Shown here one piece after another: positions 15,704 to 23,334 of a stretch of 29,078 nucleotides of DNA (within the stretch, counting starts at the first letter, position 1; each line of letters begins with the position of its first letter). Both the position numbers and the translations under genes were made by a program. The stretch comes from Oribacterium sp. UBA3737 (GTDB lineage Bacteria; Bacillota_A; Clostridia; Lachnospirales; Lachnospiraceae). Location: the NCBI GenBank assembly GCA_002371295.1, contig DFGZ01000187.1, forward strand, positions 1-29,078, read 5' to 3'. The notes beneath the pieces are model-generated. The model made no database searches, was not told where the DNA came from, and saw nothing but the letters and a program-made list of their open reading frames with translations.

Positions 15704-16265
15704 ATTCCTGTACCCAGTACCACTTTCCGCCGCTTTCGTATATGCCTATTCCACAGGATACGAAGCCTGCGTTCATTATATTGTCCCGATGCAATGGGGA
15801 GTTCATCCATGCGTTTACAGCGGCGTCCGGTGAATTGAAACCCTGCGCGAGATTTTCACCATACATTATGTTCGGACAGACGGTGAACCAGTCGGTTCCA
15901 TCGGGCCTTGTGTGTGAAAAGAAGGATGGAATCTCCGTTGCTCTTATCATAGCACAGGCGGCAAGGCTGTCATCCCACTGGAGTGCGGTCAGTCCGTTGG
16001 CGGCTCTTTGCTGGTTGACCAGATTAAGTGCACTTTTTGCGGTGTTTATATACTGCTGTCCCTGCCATGCATTTGTTCCTCTTTTGATTATATTCTGATC
16101 GACCATACCCGCAGGTGTGGTTTTTGGTCTGTTTCGGAAAGCTGCCTCGTCTCCAACGCTGCCTCCGGTACTTTTCCTGAACACGGCCAATGCGGCCACC
16201 AGACATATAATCAGCAGTACACCAACTGCAATCAGCTTACGATCGACTTTAATCCTGCCTTTCAT
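15690..16265 (-). CDS. membrane-anchored CAP (SCP/PR-1) domain protein
   Basis: A 191-residue protein: short basic N-terminus, one signal-anchor helix (LIAVGVLLIICLVAALAVF), a spacer, then a CAP domain from about residue 75 to the end. CAP motifs seen: LVNQQRAANGLTALQWDDSL, FSHTRPDG (H118), YGENLA (E137) and WMNSPLHRDNIM (H159), plus a final aromatic strand WYWVQEFGYY. Bacterial CAP proteins are secreted; their activity is mostly undefined. The frame reaches ATG 16272-16274, but AGGAGG is 1 nt from that codon. The ATG at 16263-16265 (10 nt) or the GTG at 16266-16268 (7 nt) fits better. It is the first gene of an operon with the overlapping clostripain copy 2. Confidence 0.88.
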   Translation of the reverse strand: MKGRIKVDRKLIAVGVLLIICLVAALAVFRKSTGGSVGDEAAFRNRPKTTPAGMVDQNIIKRGTNAWQGQQYINTAKSALNLVNQQRAANGLTALQWDDSLAACAMIRATEIPSFFSHTRPDGTDWFTVCPNIMYGENLAQGFNSPDAAVNAWMNSPLHRDNIMNAGFVSCGIGIYESGGKWYWVQEFGYY

Positions 16266-16299
16266 CACCACCATGCCTCCTTTTTATTAAAATTATGAC

Positions 16300-16357
16300 G
16301 TGAGTGTCAAAAGTATTTGCCACTCACTTATTAGCGCTAACGCACACATTCGTGTGC
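16300..16357. promoter_or_regulatory. cluster of three inverted repeats in the CAP gene leader
   Basis: Three palindromic elements sit in a row: GTGAGTG/CACTCAC (16300-16306 and 16321-16327), the 10-bp palindrome TTAGCGCTAA (16331-16340), and GCACAC-N4-GTGTGC (16342-16357). They lie 35-92 nt upstream of the CAP gene start. They could be operators or a folded leader RNA. A TTGACA lies inside the first on the minus strand, but no matching -10 fits before the ribosome binding site. Confidence 0.45.
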
Positions 16358-16446
16358 AATGTGCTGCTTCAAAATTATTACTAATTAAAATTTTACTCTT
16401 AATAACTCTTTAGTGCAATTCATACACTGTTTTATTAAATTTTACA

Positions 16447-16483
16447 GCAAAAGCCGGGCTTTTCGTAGCCCGGCTTTTGTGTG
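16447..16483 (-). terminator. terminator of the DUF5107/TPR locus
   Basis: A perfect stem built on AAAAGCCGGGCT and its complement with a short loop, flanked by A and T runs. It lies about 70 nt past the end of the detached DUF5107 fragment on the minus strand. The A/T flanks would also allow termination from the plus strand. Confidence 0.85.
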
Positions 16484-16550
16484 GTTCCTATTATTAAAAC
16501 TTTTTTTGTGAGCCTTCGTATCTTCGGAGTTTTTGATACAGTTCTTATAT

Positions 16551-17042
16551 CTACAGCTTATCCTCTGCTATACGAAGATAGCGGATGGCGTTCCAGTGAG
16601 TAGGTTCCAGCTCTATGGCTTTTCTGAACTCTTCTCCCGCTTCCGAAAGCTCCCCATATCCAAGCTTCCCGAGTCCCATGAGATAGTGACAATGTGCCTG
16701 ATTTCTCCTGGTCCAGTCCTCATCGAAGATCTGGAAATCAGGAAGCGACACAGCAAAATATCCTACATTTACCTCATCTCTCATATGGCGCTCACCGTAA
16801 TCGATCAGCTTATTGAAATGAGATTTTCCGGAAACCTCTTTCCCGAGCTTCTTTAGGGCAAGCCCTTCAAAATAGATCATATCCGCAGGCTGATCATTGT
16901 AGTACATCATACCTGCAGGCTCATCGGTACCGACGGAGGCTTCTGAGAAAAGATTCTGTGCTTCAGCTTCCTTACTCAAATGCTCTTCACAAAGCCCAAG
17001 ATAGTAATTTATATTGTTATCCTTTGTTCCTTCCAGCTTGCC
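16551..17042 (-). pseudogene. detached C-terminal fragment of a DUF5107/TPR protein
   Basis: The open frame begins right after a TAA at 17043-17045 and encodes about 163 residues: GKLEGTKDNNINYYLGLCEE, DEPAGMMYYNDQPADMIYFEGLALKKLGK, DEVNVGYFAVSLPDFQIFDEDW and a last TPR. These match, from memory, the conserved C-terminal end of full-length DUF5107 proteins. The frame overlaps the end of the main gene in a different phase (17009-17042). The first ATG in this frame, at 16977-16979, has no convincing ribosome binding site. Conserved sequence runs upstream of it to the junction. I read this as the 3' end of one gene joined to its 5' part by an internal deletion with a frame change. A separate small protein from the ATG cannot be excluded. 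Confidence 0.7.
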
Positions 17043-18658
17043 TTAAAAAATGCTTCAAAGGCTTTCGAATCTCTCTTCTGATAGAGAAGAGAAAGCCCCA
17101 GATCATAGTAGGCCTCAGAATCATAAGGATTTGGATTTTTCCAGGTAAGCCTCTTTATGGCCTGACGGAAATGTTTCTCCGCCTCTTTAAACAGACCCCT
17201 GCGCATCAGAAGGGAACCGTAAGCCGTATTTATGCGAATGTCTCCGGCGTCACGCTTTAAGCCCTCAAGATAGTAATCATCGGGACGGAAGGTGGCATGC
17301 CTGTACTGTTCAAGATGAAGACCCGTAAGGTACAGCTCCTCATTGGTCATGATCTCCGAAGGTGCCTTTGCGGCCTCTGCAGGCTTCGGAATTTCAGGAA
17401 TCGTCTTCTTGAGCGGAGTATAATGTACAAGCTCTCCGGCCTCCGACAACACAGAAAAACGAAGCTTTGTTTCATCAGAGACTGCCTGCCTTATGGTCTT
17501 TTCGTATATACATACGGGACTAAGCTCCTTGGTTTCATCAAGCAGCACTTCTCCATCATAAGTCAAAAGGAATCTGGCATTTTTATAGACAGAGGTTCCA
17601 TAGGCTATCAAATGAATCTCTCCGTCACTTATCTCCAGATTTACAGCAGCTTCCTTTGTTGCGTTCTTAATCTGCCCCACAGCCTTATACGGCATAAAAT
17701 ACTGTGTGAAGGTCTTTTCCTCCATAGGCTTAAGCCAGGAGAAATCCGGCTGGTTATCAGTGAATACTCCGCACATCAGCTCGATATAGGGGCCGTCCTC
17801 ATCCGTAAGATTCCTGTCCCATGCCTTTCCGAAATCTCCACAGCCCCAGGTCCACTGCTTTTTTCCGGGAGACACATGATGATCGGCTATATGAAGAAGT
17901 CCGGCTCCAACCTTATAGTCATAGCCCCCCACAAAATCGAATTCTGACTTTTCCGCCATATAGGAAGTGGGCACCGGGATATTTTTATAACGGGAAATGT
18001 CTACACCGGCACTGTAATCGTGCTTATAGTAAACTCCCGTAGCTATAGGAAATCTGGATACATCCCTCTTTCCATGATCCATGACAGCATGTACATCAGG
18101 AGGAAATACGGACTGTGTATGATCATTTACGGGAACTGCAGGATTTGCCCACCAGAGGAAGGTCTGTGGGGTTGAGGTCCGGTTATAGAGCTGACCCTTT
18201 ATCTCCAGATAGGCTTTCCCGGGATACAATGTGAAGCTGGCCTCTCCTCTGGTTCCGTACATCTGATCGGTATCCGAAATACGGCAGGTTTTGGACCCAT
18301 CCGGATTTTCAATCAATATATGATCCACGGGCATAAATGTCGTAGGTCTGTGATGCTGAGGCCAGTTAAACTCGATACCTCCGCTGATCCATGGTCCGAG
18401 AAGTCCCACAAGGGCCGGCTTTATGACATGATTATAGTAAACAAAATCATAGCCGTTGGTCTTGTCATAGGCCCGCTGTATCCTGCCTCCCAGCTCCGGC
18501 AGGATCATTATCTTTAAATACTCATTTTCCAGAAATACAGCCTGATAATGCTTATCCTCTTTTTCATCATATATCTTTTCGATAGTCGGATACTCCTTCC
18601 TGAATTTATGAGAATAACAGATCCGGAGCATCCTTTTAAACGCACCATACGCTTTCAT
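17009..18658 (-). CDS. DUF5107 domain / TPR protein, truncated
   Basis: A 549-residue protein with a DUF5107 domain over about residues 20-420 (LPELGGRIQRAYDKTNGYDF, GPWISGGIEFNWPQHHRPTT, ADHHVSPGKKQWTWG, WDRNLTDEDGPYIELM) and the start of a TPR array (about 440-545). The fold is galactose-mutarotase-like; members are cytoplasmic, often sit near sugar-use genes, and have unknown activity. Family members I know are near 1100 residues; this one stops in the TPR region at FKASWKEQRITI, and family sequence resumes in another phase downstream. The N-terminus is also short: the usual lead-in before TIEKIYDEKEDKHY is replaced by unrelated residues, and another phase near 18610-18650 gives a weak match (GCSGSV). 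Start site support is weak (AGGT). Probably a decaying gene, though the fold domain itself is intact. Confidence 0.75.
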   Translation of the reverse strand: MKAYGAFKRMLRICYSHKFRKEYPTIEKIYDEKEDKHYQAVFLENEYLKIMILPELGGRIQRAYDKTNGYDFVYYNHVIKPALVGLLGPWISGGIEFNWPQHHRPTTFMPVDHILIENPDGSKTCRISDTDQMYGTRGEASFTLYPGKAYLEIKGQLYNRTSTPQTFLWWANPAVPVNDHTQSVFPPDVHAVMDHGKRDVSRFPIATGVYYKHDYSAGVDISRYKNIPVPTSYMAEKSEFDFVGGYDYKVGAGLLHIADHHVSPGKKQWTWGCGDFGKAWDRNLTDEDGPYIELMCGVFTDNQPDFSWLKPMEEKTFTQYFMPYKAVGQIKNATKEAAVNLEISDGEIHLIAYGTSVYKNARFLLTYDGEVLLDETKELSPVCIYEKTIRQAVSDETKLRFSVLSEAGELVHYTPLKKTIPEIPKPAEAAKAPSEIMTNEELYLTGLHLEQYRHATFRPDDYYLEGLKRDAGDIRINTAYGSLLMRRGLFKEAEKHFRQAIKRLTWKNPNPYDSEAYYDLGLSLLYQKRDSKAFEAFFKASWKEQRITI

Positions 18659-18684
18659 ATAACCTGATAATCTTTACACACAAA

Positions 18685-18721
18685 ATCCCCCGGAAATGCC
18701 TAAACAACATTTCCGGGGGAT
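18685..18721 (-). terminator. terminator of the TTT transporter operon
   Basis: Perfect 14-bp arms at 18685-18698 and 18708-18721 with a 9-nt loop, followed by TTTTG on the minus strand. It lies 24 nt after the TctA stop and separates the transporter operon from the DUF5107 gene. Confidence 0.9.
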
Positions 18722-18745
18722 ATATCATTCTGAATCGTATGGCTT

Positions 18746-20272
18746 TTATGGTCTGGCTTTTTGAGCCAGGTACGGAAATTTTCCCCTGTCCTTCTTCATT
18801 CTCAGGCTTTTAACTGCCGGAATATTGGAAATGATAGTGATAAATGTGATGGCTGTAAGAACCAGAGTTATAGGACGTCCGAATAATGCAATCGCCGGAT
18901 TGTCCGCTGTGGAAGCCAGGGATACCGCCCGCCTGAAATTGGTATCCATCATTCCTCCCAAAACCAGACCCAGAGTAATAGGAGCTACAGAATAGCCTCT
19001 CATTCTCAGGAAATATCCTAAAAATCCAAAAAAGAACATAAGTCCCACATCGAACATTCTTGTATTGCAGGCGTATGCCCCTACAACACACAGGACGGTA
19101 ACTATCGGCAGAAGTATCTTTTGGGGAACAGCTATCACCTTACTTACCACCGGGGTCAAAAGGGTTCCCAGCAGAAGCAGGAATACACATCCCAGAAATC
19201 CACCTGCCAGAATTGCATTGAAGGCTCCTCCGCTGGTCTTAAGGAAATTAGGTCCCGGCTGCAGTCCATGAATATAAAATACAGACATGATTATGGCAGT
19301 GACCGCATCACCCGGAATTGCCAGAGTGAGCATAGGTATCAGGGCCCCTCCGATGCAGGCATTATTCGATGCTTCCGAAGCGGCTATTCCCTCAACAGCT
19401 CCCTCGCCAAAGGGCACACTTGGGTTCTTGACTATGCGCTTTGCCTCTGAATATGCGAGAAATGCAGCCACAGGGCCGCCCGCACCGGGAAGAGCTCCAA
19501 CGAAGGTGCCAATGACACAGTAATAAATAGAATGTATGAATTCCTTTAATATATCCCTGGTCCTGACAACCATTTTTTCAAGCTTTGTAACTTCTCCCTC
19601 TGCACATCCATCGGAAACAGTACATAGAACCTCAGCAAACCCAAATAATCCAACCAGCGCCGGAACTGTAGCGATACCTGACTTCAATCCCTGTATTCCG
19701 AAGGTAAGCCTCGGAGAACCCACAACACTGTCAAGGCCTATCAAAGAGAAAAATACACCTATCAGAGCGGCCATGAGTCCCTTTGAGAAGGACTTCGATG
19801 TAAGAGAGCCTACTGTTGCCAGTCCGAACAATGCAAGAAGGAAATAATCCATGGGCTGGAATTTTAATGCCAATGCAGTAATGGGCTTTGCAAGTACCGC
19901 CAATGCAAGAAGTCCGAAAACCGACCCTATAAATGAATATACAGTTGCATACTTAAGGGCTTTAAATGCTTCTCCTCTTTTTGCAAGAGGATGTCCGTCC
20001 ATGGTGGTAACCACGGAGGAAGGCGCTCCGGGAATATTGACAAGGATAGCCGAAAGTGCTCCTGAAAACACTCCCACAACATATACTCCCATGATTGTCC
20101 CCATAGCATCCTCGGTTGTCCATGTATAGGTTATGGAAACAAGAAGTGCTGTAGCCATAGATACCGACAGTCCGGGAATGGCACCGACGAACATTCCGGC
20201 CAGTGATCCTAAAAATGTCAGTATGATGAAGCGTACATTAACGCAATATGCCAATACACCTAAAAAACTCAT
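18746..20272 (-). CDS. tctA: tripartite tricarboxylate transporter, large permease TctA
   Basis: A 508-residue membrane protein with about ten to twelve hydrophobic helices and TctA-family signatures: GAIPGLSVSMATALLVSITY near the N-terminus, GAPSSVVTTMDGHPLAKRGEA, ALPGAGGPVAAFLAYSEAKR, GIAASEASNNACIGGALIPM and TLAIPGDAVTA. It forms the transmembrane channel with TctB; the TctC lipoprotein delivers the carboxylate, and uptake is ion-driven rather than ATP-driven. Length is normal (about 500). GGAGG lies 5 nt before the ATG. It follows tctB by 21 nt and ends the operon. The substrate class (citrate, other di- or tricarboxylates, aromatic acids) cannot be decided. Confidence 0.95.
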   Translation of the reverse strand: MSFLGVLAYCVNVRFIILTFLGSLAGMFVGAIPGLSVSMATALLVSITYTWTTEDAMGTIMGVYVVGVFSGALSAILVNIPGAPSSVVTTMDGHPLAKRGEAFKALKYATVYSFIGSVFGLLALAVLAKPITALALKFQPMDYFLLALFGLATVGSLTSKSFSKGLMAALIGVFFSLIGLDSVVGSPRLTFGIQGLKSGIATVPALVGLFGFAEVLCTVSDGCAEGEVTKLEKMVVRTRDILKEFIHSIYYCVIGTFVGALPGAGGPVAAFLAYSEAKRIVKNPSVPFGEGAVEGIAASEASNNACIGGALIPMLTLAIPGDAVTAIIMSVFYIHGLQPGPNFLKTSGGAFNAILAGGFLGCVFLLLLGTLLTPVVSKVIAVPQKILLPIVTVLCVVGAYACNTRMFDVGLMFFFGFLGYFLRMRGYSVAPITLGLVLGGMMDTNFRRAVSLASTADNPAIALFGRPITLVLTAITFITIISNIPAVKSLRMKKDRGKFPYLAQKARP

Positions 20273-20293
20273 ATTTTCCTCCGAAATACCTCT

Positions 20294-20770
20294 TTATGGG
20301 AAACGAACATTAAGTAAAACTCCGAACAAGAGATAAATGATAAGGGATGTGGCTGCTGCGATAAGAACTATCATCCACCATCTTTTTTCTCCGAAAAACC
20401 GGAACATGGCCATAAGAAAGACAATAGTAGCAGGTATAAATCCCGTGATATCCATAAGTATTTCATAAACAATGGCCATAAGAGCCACAGCAAGAACCCT
20501 TTTGAAGTTACGGAAGCTGTCGGGAGCCTTTTTCTTTTCATCTGTGGCCATGGCTCTTTTTCCATCAGCAAATAAAGAAACTGCCAGCAGTATGGCAAAA
20601 ACCGATATCAGTACAGGAAAAAGATAAGGAGACATCTTCCATTCTGTCTGAACACGGGCTGTGTAATGCATGAACAGACTGTATATAAGTAAAGCTGCTC
20701 CCAAAATAAGAACCACTATACCATCCTGAATCTCAGGATTACTGATAAATTTTTTCTTATGACCATTCAT
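20294..20770 (-). CDS. tctB: tripartite tricarboxylate transporter, small subunit TctB
   Basis: A 158-residue membrane protein with four hydrophobic helices (VVLILGAALLIYSLFM, YLFPVLISVFAILLAVSLF, VLAVALMAIVYEILMDITGF and the last pair ending LIIYLLFGVLLNVRFP), as expected for TctB (DUF1468). MSPYLFPVLI is the usual TctB lead into the second helix. The frame begins at GTG 20779, but that codon overlaps the ribosome binding site AGAGG. The ATG at 20768-20770 has it 8 nt upstream. It lies between tctC and tctA with about 22-nt gaps. Confidence 0.92.
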   Translation of the reverse strand: MNGHKKKFISNPEIQDGIVVLILGAALLIYSLFMHYTARVQTEWKMSPYLFPVLISVFAILLAVSLFADGKRAMATDEKKKAPDSFRNFKRVLAVALMAIVYEILMDITGFIPATIVFLMAMFRFFGEKRWWMIVLIAAATSLIIYLLFGVLLNVRFP

Positions 20771-20792
20771 TAAGAACACCTCTTATATCCTA

Positions 20793-21854
20793 TTATTCAG
20801 GCTTTTTGATTCCGTAATCCTCCGGACTGTTTGTTGCTGCTCCGGCATCATATAAAATCCATGAAACCTTTGATTCCCATGCACTGTAGAATTTATTCAT
20901 ATCCTCCACTGTGGTATAAGTCTCATACAGCTTGTCTATGTTGTTATCGTTCATGAACTTAACGAAGTCCTCATTTTCTTCCGCCTTCTTTGCAGCGGAA
21001 CGAAGTACCTCCTGAACATCCTCGGGAACATCGTTCTTAACAAGCAGGCTTAAAGGAGTATAGGGAATAGATAAATAGTCATCAGCACCTTCCATCACTT
21101 CACTAAGGGCACTTACATCCGGATACTGCTTCATACGTTCTGTAGAGCAAACCGCAAGCATCTTTAAATCTCCGGATTCGATATAAGATTTAACCGTTGA
21201 GTAATTTGAATTTGTGAATTCAACCTGTCCGCCCATAACCGCAACTATTCCGTCAGAGCCTGATGAATATGCGGTAAGCGCAGGTTCATAACCGAATTTG
21301 TTCATGATAAGAGCCTGAACATGTCCAGATCCTCCCGGACCTGTATATGCCATCTGAATAGTTCCGGGCTTTGCCTTAATATCACTAAGGAGATCCTGAA
21401 TTGTGTTGTACTTGGAATTACCTGCAACAACGATAACTTTAGGATCATTTGCAACAAGAGCAATAGGTGAGAAATCCGCGTAACTCATCTCTGAAATACC
21501 CATGACCCTCTGGGTTCCCAGGGATTCCGCTGCAAATAAAACAGTATATCCGTCAGAGTCTGCATCCAGAGTTGCCTGACAACCAACAGATCCGGATGCT
21601 CCGGCCTGATTCTCAACTATGATGGACTGACCAAGCTCTTTACTTAAGGCCTGTGCAAACTGTCTACCTACCAGATCTGTTGTTCCCCCTGCACCATAGG
21701 GAACTATCATGGTGATCGCCTTAGTCGGATAATCTGTCTTTGCGGATTTATCTGACGATGAACCTGCAGGAACAGATGCTCCACCTGAACCACAAGCCAC
21801 TGCAGACATTACCAATGTTGTCATCAATGCACATGCCAAAATTTTTTTAAACAT
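20793..21854 (-). CDS. tctC: tripartite tricarboxylate transporter, solute-binding lipoprotein TctC
   Basis: A 353-residue lipoprotein: signal with lipobox SAVAC (Cys21), short Ser/Gly linker, then a complete Bug/TctC domain from AITMIVPYGAGGTTDLVGRQ. Further family motifs: VENQAGASGSVG, TGPGGSGHVQA and GQVEFTNSNY. It captures the carboxylate outside the membrane for TctAB. First gene of the tctCBA operon. The frame extends to ATG 21861-21863, but AAGGAGG is only 1 nt from it; the ATG at 21852-21854 has 10 nt. It is distinct from the partial binding protein at 1-518, so the genome holds at least two TTT-type systems. Confidence 0.93.
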   Translation of the reverse strand: MFKKILACALMTTLVMSAVACGSGGASVPAGSSSDKSAKTDYPTKAITMIVPYGAGGTTDLVGRQFAQALSKELGQSIIVENQAGASGSVGCQATLDADSDGYTVLFAAESLGTQRVMGISEMSYADFSPIALVANDPKVIVVAGNSKYNTIQDLLSDIKAKPGTIQMAYTGPGGSGHVQALIMNKFGYEPALTAYSSGSDGIVAVMGGQVEFTNSNYSTVKSYIESGDLKMLAVCSTERMKQYPDVSALSEVMEGADDYLSIPYTPLSLLVKNDVPEDVQEVLRSAAKKAEENEDFVKFMNDNNIDKLYETYTTVEDMNKFYSAWESKVSWILYDAGAATNSPEDYGIKKPE

Positions 21855-21863
21855 CCCCTTCAT

Positions 21864-22055
21864 ACCTCCTTAGAAATACATCGACTGCATTCCATAAGCC
21901 ATTACTGCATGTTATGATATACATAACTCAAAAGGCTTATATATGCCTATTGGTTATATTTTCTCCGCTTTTTTCCCTTTTGTCAATGTAAAGGCCATTA
22001 AATTGCCACAAAATAATTCGTATTTTCACTTCACCTTCATCGTGCTTTAAATCGC
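21864..22055. other. upstream region of the tctCBA operon
   Basis: No coding signal seen. On the minus strand there is a TTGACA near 21944-21990, but the nearest TATAAC is about 22 nt further on, too far for a standard promoter. A palindromic GGC(TTATATAT)GCC lies near 21930. The operon's promoter must be here, but I cannot place it with confidence. Confidence 0.35.
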
Positions 22056-22099
22056 GAAAACCCGGCATCCAAAATCTTAATTTCGGATGCCGGGTTTTC
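22056..22099 (-). terminator. terminator of the SGNH hydrolase gene
   Basis: Perfect 15-bp arms at 22056-22070 and 22085-22099, with AAAT/ATTT extending the stem inside the 14-nt loop. GC-rich core followed by TTTT on both strands, so it may act in both directions. It lies about 170 nt past the stop of the SGNH gene and just upstream of the tctC promoter region. Confidence 0.8.
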
Positions 22100-22269
22100 A
22101 GTTGCCGGGTCGATTCCCATATCCCCTGCCCTTTTAGAAACAATATACCTTATACTGCCGAAAATATTGACGCGCTTTTTTTATATTTTTGAATTTAAAT
22201 TTTTCCCGGTGCACTGCCTCTTACTCAGGGCGTGAAGGAGAAATTGGAAAGGATTCAGAAAAAACTGAA

Positions 22270-23214
22270 TTAATTCTCCGACTTTGTATCTTCAAGGTGG
22301 GTTTCAGCATATTCCTCGAAGGCCGCCTGCCAAAGCCTGTAGGCGGCGGTCGTCTGGTGAATGCCCTTGTCGCTGCAATACTGTTTTGCAAGACTTCCGT
22401 CACTGTCGTAGAGCCTTGATGCTACATCCAGATATCCCCAGCCGTTTTGTGCTGCCAATGCTGCCATCTGAGCATTAAATGTACGGATAGTGTCATTGTT
22501 AAATTCCTCTTTAGCACTTTTATACATAGGTGTTGTACTTACAATAGTGATCTTTATATCGGGTATCTCCTGCTGTATTCTTCCGAGATACTGAAGATAC
22601 TTAGCTACTGTGTTGTCTGCACCTGCCCAAAGGTCATTAAGCCCAAAGAAAGTATAAATATGTTTTGCTCCCATAAGCTTCAGAGAATCCCATGCATACA
22701 TCTGCTGCCCATGATATATGGGGTGCTTGGATTTACCCGAAATCGCCATGAAAGCATTATGAACCGAGTAACTAACCCTGGTAAGGAACTTAAGATTCTG
22801 GAATATGGGATATGCAGCATTTCTTGCAGCGTATAAGGAAAAGCCCTCGGCTACCGAATCTCCGATAAGAACAGAATCCTTGTAAAATTCACCTATTTGA
22901 AGGGCGTGAAGAGCTTCGGCCTGAAGCCGTTCCTGTTCTTCAAGCCACGCTTTGTTCTGCTGCTCCAGAATGAGTTCTTCCTCTGTTTTTGTTTCTTCTT
23001 CTGTTCCTGTCGGACCAAAATTAGTTTGTGACATATCTGTCGAACCGGAGTTAGCGGAAACTCCATTCTGTAAAATATCGTTGGCAGCCGGAACTGTCTC
23101 ATATGTTCCGGGGAGCGTTTCATAGTCCGCCAATGGATCTGCATATGAAGAAAGCACAGGTGTTACGGTTAATGCGGTAACTAACAATACCGCGGGAATC
23201 ATTATTTTTTTCAT
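22270..23214 (-). CDS. exported SGNH/GDSL-family hydrolase
   Basis: A 314-residue secreted protein. Signal peptide KKIMIPAVLLVTALTVTPVLSSYA, a Gly/Thr/Asn-rich stretch, a Glu/Gln-rich likely coiled coil (about 73-110), then an SGNH domain. Block I is VLIGDSVAEG (nucleophile Ser), block III is FFGLNDLW (Gly and Asn) and block V is DKGIHQTTAAY (Asp and His), so the catalytic set is complete. Family members are esterases or acyltransferases acting on acylated sugars, cell-wall glycans or lipids; the substrate here is unknown. The frame reaches TTG 23238, but the real ribosome binding site AAGGAGA lies inside that extension, about 9 nt before the ATG at 23212-23214. No clear promoter was found in the gap to the ABC genes. 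Confidence 0.88.
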   Translation of the reverse strand: MKKIMIPAVLLVTALTVTPVLSSYADPLADYETLPGTYETVPAANDILQNGVSANSGSTDMSQTNFGPTGTEEETKTEEELILEQQNKAWLEEQERLQAEALHALQIGEFYKDSVLIGDSVAEGFSLYAARNAAYPIFQNLKFLTRVSYSVHNAFMAISGKSKHPIYHGQQMYAWDSLKLMGAKHIYTFFGLNDLWAGADNTVAKYLQYLGRIQQEIPDIKITIVSTTPMYKSAKEEFNNDTIRTFNAQMAALAAQNGWGYLDVASRLYDSDGSLAKQYCSDKGIHQTTAAYRLWQAAFEEYAETHLEDTKSEN

Positions 23215-23334
23215 GATGACAGTTCTCCTTAATTCCAAGATGAATACATAGCGACAAAATTCCGTATGTCTTATTTCGACTCAGATACGTTTCCTTATAA
23301 TGTATCAAAAATATTACTATACCGGTGATGAAAA

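Noticed and set aside
17297..17947. 216-codon plus-strand open frame
   Set aside because: Antisense to the clearly coding DUF5107 domain; no recognisable domain.
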